A DNA stretch of 64,000 nucleotides from NCBI GenBank assembly GCA_017419165.1, contig JAFOLW010000030.1:54742-118741 (forward strand), written 5' to 3'. Below, piece by piece: positions 58,040 through 64,000 of this stretch. How positions within the stretch are numbered: the stretch's first letter is position 1; every line of letters starts with the position of its first letter. A model generated the notes under the pieces. It did no database searches. It was given only the letters and a program-made list of their open reading frames with translations, and had not been told where the DNA came from. This DNA comes from Erysipelotrichaceae bacterium. GTDB taxonomy: Bacteria > Bacillota_I > Bacilli_A > Erysipelotrichales > Erysipelotrichaceae. A program made the translations under genes and the position numbers.

Positions 58040-60580
58040 ATGAAAACGTTTTTCGCAAACAAAATAAACTATCTGATCTTGCTTGCGCTTCTGACGAGCG
58101 TCGGTGTGGTCGGCTTCTTGGGATATGAATTCTTGCTGAGTGAGAAAGATGTCATCGTTCCGGATTTTCTCGGAAAAAACAAAGAGGAAGTCTTTGAATG
58201 GTGCGGACAGCTCGATGAAAAGTATGCGTGTGATATCGTTTACGAAGGATCGAGATCGGTCGAGAAAGATATCGTCTTTCAGCAGTCACTTAATGCCGGC
58301 TCCAAACTGAACGATAAGATCACGATCACCATCTCTTCGCAGCTCATTAAACCGGCCGCCTTGCCGCAGCTTTATGAAGCCAAGAAAGACACGATCGAGA
58401 CCTGGGCAGCCGACAACGGCATTGCCAATGTCACTTACGTTGAAGAATTCTCCGATACCGTAAGCAGAGGAGTCGTTATCCGCATGGAACCGACAGACAA
58501 CATCTATCAGGATACGCCTGTCACCATTTATATATCGAAAGGAAAGGAAAACGCAGCCGATGATCCGATCCAGGTGAAATACGGCGAGTATTCCAATCTG
58601 ACGGTCGCCGCTTTTGAAAGCCAGGTCAAAGGTCTTGGCCTTGTACCGAATCACAATGCATCAAAGGACTCTTATTCATCCTCGGTCAATAAAGGAAACA
58701 TCGTCTGGCACGGTTCGGGGACTTATACATACGGCGAGACCATCAATTACGGTGTCTGCGTCGAAGAGAGCCAGACTTCCGGAGATATCGTCGTTTCCAA
58801 AGGCGCGTATGTCGGTTATACCGAAGACAACTTTAAGACCAAAGCGACAGAACTTGGTCTCAAGGCAAACCACAATACGGCAAAAGATGACTATTCCGAT
58901 ACGATCGCCAAAGGTTCGATCGTCTGGCACGGTTCCGGTACTTATGTAAAGAACGAGACATTTAACTATGGACTGTCATTGGGCAAAAAAGACGGAAGTT
59001 CTTCCGATATCGTCGTCACAGCCGGAGCTTATGTCGGTTATACAGAGGATAATTTCAAGAAAAAAGCAGAAGAACTCGGCTTAAAGCCAACGCACCTTTC
59101 TGCCAGAGATGACTATTCCGATACGATCGCAAAAGGAAGCATTGTGACACATGGAAGCGGAACATACGAAAAAGGTGAGGCGTTCAATTACGGTCTATCA
59201 CTGGGCAAGAAAGACGTTCCTAAGACCGTTGATGTTTCCGCAGGAACTTATATCGGAAAGAGTGAAGAAGAGCTGCAGAAAGCGGCAGTCGCTTTAGGAC
59301 TGGTCCCGGTACACAAGACGGTACATGACGATTATTCGGATACCGTAGCCAAAGGAAAAGTCGTCTGGCACGGTTCCGGAACTTATAACACCAATGATTC
59401 ATCCGATCCGTTCAACTATGGCTTGTCCTTAGGAAAGAAGGACGGTTCGATCCCGGCAACTGTCAGCGTTTCTGCCGGTACGTATGTCGGCAAGAGCGAA
59501 GAAGAGCTGCAGAAGGCGGCAGTCGCTTTGGGTCTGATCCCGACGCATAAAACATCCAAAGATGCATATTCGGATACCGTAGCCAAAGGAAAAGTCGTCT
59601 GGCACGGTTTCGGAACTTATAACACCAACGATTCATCCGATCCGTTCAATTATAGTCTGTCCTTGGGCAAGAGCGACGGTTCTTCTTCACAGGCCGGCGA
59701 TGATCAGATCGTCGTGACCAACGGTGCCTACGTAGGCTATACGGAAGAAAATTTCAAGAAAAAAGCTGAAGAGCTCGGTCTGAAACCGACGCATCTGACC
59801 TCCAGGGATGCATATTCCGAAACGGTGGCAAAAGGAAGCATCGTGACCCACGGTTACGGCGTCTATGAAAAAGGCGAGGCGTTCAACTACGGTCTGTCTT
59901 TAGGCAAGAAAGCCGATTCTTCGATCTATGTATCTTCAGGTGCATACATCGGCAAAAGCGAAAGCGAATTCAAAACGATCGCAAATAATCTCGGCCTGAA
60001 TCCGAATCATTCTTCCGCAAGGGATGCATATTCCGATACAGTCGCAAAAGGATATGTTGTTTGGCACGGTTCGGGGACCTACGTGAATGGCGAAACGTTC
60101 AACTATGGTCTGTCATTGGGAAAGTCGGAAACTAAGGTCACGGTCTTAGATAAATCCGGCAGCAGCGAATCGAGCTTCAAGTCCTATATCGAAGGATTGG
60201 GCCTGGTCCTTGGCAGCAAGTCGACGGAATATTCCGACTCGATCCAGGAAGGCTATCTCATCTCCAACGATACAGGCTCCTTCTCCTTGGGATCCAAAGT
60301 AAACTACAAAGTCTCTTTAGGAAAACAGGCAGAAGCGACCGGTACGATCATGCGTCCGGAAAAATATGCAGTAGGGGATACCTACGAGTCAACGAAGGCT
60401 AAAATGGAATCTTATCTGTCGGTCTTTTATAAAGTCGATTATTACGGCGTCACTTCCGAAAAAGGTGTCGGACGTCTTGAAAAGATCGAAGTCGGTGAGG
60501 CGGGAAGCTCTTACACGGCAGGTTCTTACCCGGTCTCGACACCGATCAAAGTCTACATCGTAAACAAGCAGTCCAACTGA
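58040..60580 (+). CDS. Membrane-anchored multi-PASTA-domain protein
   Basis: An 846-residue protein with one N-terminal transmembrane helix (about residues 8-28) and an all-extracellular remainder made of about eleven PASTA-like units. Units 3-9 (from residue 177) are similar to each other, 71-82 residues each, with a core such as GAYVGYTEDNFKKKAEELGL, a DxYSDTxAKG turn, WHGSGTY and FNYGLSLGK. PASTA modules bind muropeptides or wall polymers and usually hang from Ser/Thr kinases or PBPs; here there is no kinase or transpeptidase domain. The start at 58040 follows GAAGGAGGTC; upstream in-frame codons lie in the GH73 gene. It is the last gene of the Phd-like operon. Confidence 0.85.
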   Translation: MKTFFANKINYLILLALLTSVGVVGFLGYEFLLSEKDVIVPDFLGKNKEEVFEWCGQLDEKYACDIVYEGSRSVEKDIVFQQSLNAGSKLNDKITITISSQLIKPAALPQLYEAKKDTIETWAADNGIANVTYVEEFSDTVSRGVVIRMEPTDNIYQDTPVTIYISKGKENAADDPIQVKYGEYSNLTVAAFESQVKGLGLVPNHNASKDSYSSSVNKGNIVWHGSGTYTYGETINYGVCVEESQTSGDIVVSKGAYVGYTEDNFKTKATELGLKANHNTAKDDYSDTIAKGSIVWHGSGTYVKNETFNYGLSLGKKDGSSSDIVVTAGAYVGYTEDNFKKKAEELGLKPTHLSARDDYSDTIAKGSIVTHGSGTYEKGEAFNYGLSLGKKDVPKTVDVSAGTYIGKSEEELQKAAVALGLVPVHKTVHDDYSDTVAKGKVVWHGSGTYNTNDSSDPFNYGLSLGKKDGSIPATVSVSAGTYVGKSEEELQKAAVALGLIPTHKTSKDAYSDTVAKGKVVWHGFGTYNTNDSSDPFNYSLSLGKSDGSSSQAGDDQIVVTNGAYVGYTEENFKKKAEELGLKPTHLTSRDAYSETVAKGSIVTHGYGVYEKGEAFNYGLSLGKKADSSIYVSSGAYIGKSESEFKTIANNLGLNPNHSSARDAYSDTVAKGYVVWHGSGTYVNGETFNYGLSLGKSETKVTVLDKSGSSESSFKSYIEGLGLVLGSKSTEYSDSIQEGYLISNDTGSFSLGSKVNYKVSLGKQAEATGTIMRPEKYAVGDTYESTKAKMESYLSVFYKVDYYGVTSEKGVGRLEKIEVGEAGSSYTAGSYPVSTPIKVYIVNKQSN
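58568..60136 (+). repeat. Tandem coding repeats (seven PASTA-like units)
   Basis: Unit starts at 58568, 58787, 59009, 59228, 59462, 59708 and 59924, giving periods of 213-246 bp. The units at 59228 and 59462 are almost identical in DNA across long stretches, including a shared insertion encoding NTNDSSDPFNY, which indicates recent duplication. The units at 59009 and 59708 form a second similar pair. Confidence 0.88.
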
Positions 60581-60609
60581 TCTTACCGAAGTAAAACGAT
60601 ATACAAAAG

Positions 60610-60654
60610 TCTCCTCCTTTGAGATATAATTTATTTGCATAGGAGGAGATTTTT
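60610..60654 (+). terminator. Inverted repeat ending in a T-run, overlapping the nifJ promoter and Shine-Dalgarno
   Basis: TCTCCTCCT (60610-60618) and AGGAGGAGA (60641-60649) are exactly complementary and are followed by TTTTT. RNA read through from the PASTA gene could terminate here. The right arm is also the nifJ ribosome-binding site and the 22-base loop holds its -10 box. Confidence 0.6.
60625..60630 (+). promoter_or_regulatory. -10 element of nifJ
   Basis: Consensus TATAAT, within the loop of the inverted repeat; transcripts starting about 60637 keep only the right arm, leaving the AGGAGGAG Shine-Dalgarno free. The -35 is weak. Confidence 0.7.
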
Positions 60655-60658
60655 AATT

Positions 60659-63600
60659 ATGGGAAAGACTTTCCAATCAATGGATGGCAACACTGCTGCC
60701 GCTCATTGCGCGTATGCTTTTACTGATGTAGCCGCGATTTATCCTATCACTCCGTCTTCAACGATGGCTGAAGTCGTAGATTCCTGGGCTACAGCGAAAA
60801 GAAAGAACATTTTCGGAAATATCGTAAAAGTTGCGGAAATGCAATCTGAAGCAGGTGCTGCGGGTGCTGTCCATGGTACTTTGCAGGGTGGTGCATTAGC
60901 TACTACATTCACTGCATCTCAGGGCTTACTGCTCATGATCCCGAATATGTACAAATGGGCCGGTGAATTATTACCGGGCGTCGTACATGTCGCAGCCAGA
61001 GCATTAGCTACCAGTGCACTTTCTATCTTCGGTGACCACGAAGACGTTTATGCTGCCAGACAGACCGGTATCTGCATGCTTTGTTCCAACTCCGTTCAGG
61101 AAGCAATGGACTTAGCAGGTGTCGCACACTTATCTGCGATCAAGGGCTCCGTTCCGTTCATGCATTTCTTCGATGGTTTCAGAACTTCTCATGAGATCCA
61201 GAAAGTCGAAGTCATGGATTATGATTATCTGAAATCTCTGCTCGACATGGATGCTGTCAAGAGATTCAAGAACAACGCTTTGAATCCGCACGGCAACGCT
61301 GTCACCAGAGGCGGTGCGGAAAATGATGACGTCGTCTTCCAGACGAGAGAAGCTCAGAACGAGCATTTCGCCAAGGTTCCTGATATCGTAGCCGATTATA
61401 TGGCTAAGATCTCCGAGCATACCGGAAGAGACTACAAGCCGTTCACTTACTACGGTGCTCCGGATGCCGAAAGAGTCATCATCGCTATGGGTTCCGTCGT
61501 TGAGACGATCAAGGAAGTCATCGATGCTTTAACTGCCAAAGGCGAAAAGATCGGTGTCATCTCCGTTCATCTTTACAGACCGTTCTCCGCTAAGTACCTC
61601 TTCAATGTCTTACCGAAGAGCGTCAAGAAGATCGCTGTCTTAGACAGGACCAAAGAGATCGGTACGAGAGAACCGTTATACCTCGATGTCTTGAGCGTCT
61701 TGAAAGACTGCGACATCAAGCTCATCGGCGGCAGATACGGTATCGCTTCCAAGGATACTGCTCCGAACCAGATCAAAGCCGTTTACGACGAACTTGCTAA
61801 AGATGATCCGAAAGAAGAATTCACGATCGGTATCAATGATGATGTCACGCATCTCTCACTTGATGTCGACCCGAACTTCAAGATCGACGGTTCCTACACT
61901 TCATGCCTGTTCTGGGGCTTAGGCTCAGACGGTACGGTCGGTGCCAACAAGAACTCCGTCAAGATCATCGGCGACAACACGGATCTGTATGCGCAGGCTT
62001 ACTTCCAGTATGACTCCAGGAAGGCCGGCGGTGTCACGAGATCTCACCTGAGATTCGGCCCGGATCCGATCACTTCCACTTATTATGTCAACAACGCCGA
62101 CTTCGTTTCCTGCTCACTCGATTCTTACGTATTGAAGTATGATCTGCTGGCAGGTCTGAAGGATGGCGGTACGTTCCTTCTCAACACGACGATCGATCCT
62201 GAAAAGATCGAAGATTATCTGCCGAACCGCATGAAAGTCCAGCTGGCTAAGAAACATGCGAAGTTCTACACGATCAACGCGACCAAGATCTGTAACGAGA
62301 TCGGTATGGGCAGAAGAACGAATACGACTTTACAGTCTGCATTCTTCGCTCTGAACGAGCAGATCATGCCTTATGACAAAGCGCTCGACCTGATGAAGGC
62401 AGCTGCCAAGAAGTCTTACGGCAAGAAGGGTGACGATATCGTCGCTATGAACTGGAAAGCGATCGATGCAGGTAAGGCAGGTCTCGTTGAGATCCCTGTC
62501 AAGGCTGAATGGCTCGATCTTCCTTCCAAATTCGAAGTTGAAAAGACCGGTGATGCTTACTTTGATGAATTCGTTCAGGGCTTCGATACCCTCTGCGGTT
62601 ACGATATGCCTGTTTCCGCGTTCACGAAGTACGGTGTCTTAGACGGTTCTTTCAGAAACAATGTTTCTTATGCTGAACACAGAAACATCGCTTCTTATGT
62701 TCCGAAATGGAATCCTGATAACTGTATCCAGTGTGGCTTCTGTTCATTCGTATGTCCGCACGCAACGATCAGACAGTTCGCTTTGACTCCGGAAGAGATC
62801 GCAAATGCTCCGATGGAATTCGAAACGATCCAGGCTATGGGCAAGGGTGCTGAAAACTACAAGTTCAGGATCCAGGTCTCCCCGGATAACTGTGTCGGTT
62901 GCGGTCTGTGTGCTGCCGAATGTCCGGGTAAGGGCGGAAACAAGGCCTTAACGATGGTCGACGTCCATACTCTGATGAACGAAGCTCCTCTGGCTGACTA
63001 CCTGTTCAACGAAACAGAATACAAGTCAGAACTCGTCAATGACACACCGAAGGGAACGCAGTTCCTGAAGCCTTACTTCGAAGTTCCTGGCTCATGCCCG
63101 GGCTGTGGTGAAGCTCCTTATTACAGACTGGTCTCTCAGCTGTTCGGTCCGGATATGTTAGTCGCCAATGCGACCGGCTGTTCTTCGATCTACTGCGGTT
63201 CCACTCCTTCCACTCCGTTCGTTACGGATAAGAACGGCAACGGTGTCGCTTGGGCGAACTCCTTATTCGAAGATAACGCCGAATACGGTTATGGTATGGC
63301 TTTGGCAAAGAACTACCAGAAGGCAGTCTTGCTGAAGGTCATGGAAGACAACCTTGACAACGTTGAACCGGAACTCAAGGAAGTCCTCGAACAGTATCTC
63401 AAGATCAACGGCAACAGGATCGAAGAAAAGAAACTCGCCGGCAAGATCGGTGAACTGGCAGGCAAGTCTGCTTGCGAAGCAGTCCATGTACTCGCTGAAC
63501 AGTGCAGAGACTTAGTCTCCAGCTCCGTATGGATCGTCGGCGGTGACGGCTGGGCATATGATATCGGTTACGGCGGATTGGATCATGTCATCGCCAATAA

Positions 63601-64000
63601 CCTGAATGTCAATATCCTGGTCCTCGATACCGAAGTCTACTCCAACACAGGCGGTCAGTCCTCCAAGTCTTCACAGGCTGCTTCCATCGCGCAGTTCGCT
63701 GCCGGCGGTAAAGCGGTCGCTAAGAAGGACTTAGGTCAGATCGCGATGAGCTACGGCCATGTCTATGTTGCATCTGTCTGTATGGGTGCCAACAGGATGC
63801 AGGCGATCAAGGCTTTGAAAGAAGCTGAAAGCTACAACGGTCCGTCTCTGATCATCGCGTACTGCCCATGTGAACTGCACGGAATCAAGGGCGGTCTGTC
63901 TAAACAGCAGGTCGTTCAGAAACAGGCTGTCGAGTGCGGCTATGTCACACTTTACAGATATGATCCTCGTAACGAATCTCCTCTTACAATCGATTACAAG
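60659..64000 (+). CDS. nifJ: Pyruvate:ferredoxin (flavodoxin) oxidoreductase, 3' truncated
   Basis: Oxidatively decarboxylates pyruvate to acetyl-CoA, reducing ferredoxin; central to anaerobic fermentation. The frame is open for 1114 codons to the window edge, out of about 1170-1200 expected. Domain I starts MDGNTAAAHCAYAFTDVAAI with YPITPSSTMAE; domain II includes GIASKDTAPNQ; the CoA/domain III region has GVTRSHLRFGP; domain V holds two [4Fe-4S] motifs, CIQCGFCSFVCPH and CVGCGLCAAECPG; domain VI has the thiamine-diphosphate region GSCPGCGEAPYY, ATGCSSIYCGSTP and GGDGWAYDIGYGG, with LDTEVYSNTGGQSSKSSQ. The 2[4Fe-4S] ferredoxin at 22680 is a plausible electron acceptor. Confidence 0.97.
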   Translation, partial: MGKTFQSMDGNTAAAHCAYAFTDVAAIYPITPSSTMAEVVDSWATAKRKNIFGNIVKVAEMQSEAGAAGAVHGTLQGGALATTFTASQGLLLMIPNMYKWAGELLPGVVHVAARALATSALSIFGDHEDVYAARQTGICMLCSNSVQEAMDLAGVAHLSAIKGSVPFMHFFDGFRTSHEIQKVEVMDYDYLKSLLDMDAVKRFKNNALNPHGNAVTRGGAENDDVVFQTREAQNEHFAKVPDIVADYMAKISEHTGRDYKPFTYYGAPDAERVIIAMGSVVETIKEVIDALTAKGEKIGVISVHLYRPFSAKYLFNVLPKSVKKIAVLDRTKEIGTREPLYLDVLSVLKDCDIKLIGGRYGIASKDTAPNQIKAVYDELAKDDPKEEFTIGINDDVTHLSLDVDPNFKIDGSYTSCLFWGLGSDGTVGANKNSVKIIGDNTDLYAQAYFQYDSRKAGGVTRSHLRFGPDPITSTYYVNNADFVSCSLDSYVLKYDLLAGLKDGGTFLLNTTIDPEKIEDYLPNRMKVQLAKKHAKFYTINATKICNEIGMGRRTNTTLQSAFFALNEQIMPYDKALDLMKAAAKKSYGKKGDDIVAMNWKAIDAGKAGLVEIPVKAEWLDLPSKFEVEKTGDAYFDEFVQGFDTLCGYDMPVSAFTKYGVLDGSFRNNVSYAEHRNIASYVPKWNPDNCIQCGFCSFVCPHATIRQFALTPEEIANAPMEFETIQAMGKGAENYKFRIQVSPDNCVGCGLCAAECPGKGGNKALTMVDVHTLMNEAPLADYLFNETEYKSELVNDTPKGTQFLKPYFEVPGSCPGCGEAPYYRLVSQLFGPDMLVANATGCSSIYCGSTPSTPFVTDKNGNGVAWANSLFEDNAEYGYGMALAKNYQKAVLLKVMEDNLDNVEPELKEVLEQYLKINGNRIEEKKLAGKIGELAGKSACEAVHVLAEQCRDLVSSSVWIVGGDGWAYDIGYGGLDHVIANNLNVNILVLDTEVYSNTGGQSSKSSQAASIAQFAAGGKAVAKKDLGQIAMSYGHVYVASVCMGANRMQAIKALKEAESYNGPSLIIAYCPCELHGIKGGLSKQQVVQKQAVECGYVTLYRYDPRNESPLTIDYK

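Noticed and set aside
58568..60136. Regular DNA repeats that could suggest a CRISPR or satellite array
   Set aside because: Period is 213-246 bp, multiples of three, in frame, and encodes PASTA-like domains.

Overview
The window looks like a chromosomal core segment of a low-to-mid GC Bacillota, most likely of the Erysipelotrichia type. That placement rests on gene content and order only (mraZ-rsmH-ftsL-pbpB-mraY without murD/murG/ftsW, an RNase J2-like paralogue, a T-box in front of hisS-aspS, a displaced murE, pyruvate:ferredoxin oxidoreductase). The standard code is used (TGA is a stop). I see no prophage, insertion sequence, CRISPR array, tRNA or rRNA. Genes are packed tightly, mostly on the + strand, with many 1-20 bp overlaps; only a lipoprotein gene and tmcAL (7.6-9.35 kb) lie on the - strand. 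No gene-free stretch exceeds about 230 bp.

Layout: 0-2.5 kb, end of a galactose-type (Mgl) ABC transporter operon with an InlB-repeat membrane protein and a cyclophilin lipoprotein. 2.6-7.6 kb, a DUF2779 nuclease-like protein, hpf, a small unknown protein, ptsI and yebC. 7.6-10 kb, a lipoprotein gene, tmcAL and the divergent yceD-rpmF. 10.2-16.6 kb, the division/wall cluster mraZ-rsmH-ftsL-pbpB-mraY-recJ with a four-repeat MraZ operator. 16.6-22.6 kb, apt, rel and the T-box-controlled hisS-aspS. 22.7-30.5 kb, ferredoxin, miaB, an ABC-F protein behind a structured leader, a degenerate RNase J, ftsK and a short SSB. 30.6-44.6 kb, translation, SRP and DNA-maintenance genes (ffh, SRAP, rpsP-khpA, rimM-trmD, rplS, lepB, an MBL protein, rbgA, rnhB, dprA, topA-trmFO-xerC, an LtaS-like enzyme). 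44.6-54.2 kb, murE, rpsB-tsf, pyrH-frr-uppS-cdsA-dxr, rseP and galE. 54.2-60.6 kb, an accessory-looking operon: a Phd/YefM-like protein with no toxin, a membrane-anchored beta-rich protein, a secreted GH73 glucosaminidase and an anchored protein with about eleven PASTA-like units. 60.66 kb to the end, a 3'-truncated pyruvate:ferredoxin oxidoreductase.

Most genes serve connected housekeeping tasks: envelope synthesis (ftsL, pbpB, mraY, murE, uppS, cdsA, dxr, LtaS-like, GH73/PASTA), ribosome biogenesis and translation quality (hpf, rpmF, rpsP, rimM, trmD, rplS, rbgA, rpsB, tsf, frr, T-box, ABC-F), and RNA/DNA processing. The most interesting signals are regulatory: a symmetric divergent promoter with a 22-bp gap between two GTG starts, a recurring leaderless promoter arrangement, a probable translational-attenuation leader with a three-codon upstream ORF before the ABC-F gene, an overlapping GACAC specifier in the T-box, and promoters nested in upstream terminators. 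At protein level the toxin-less Phd-like/GH73/PASTA operon is the best candidate for an undescribed system.
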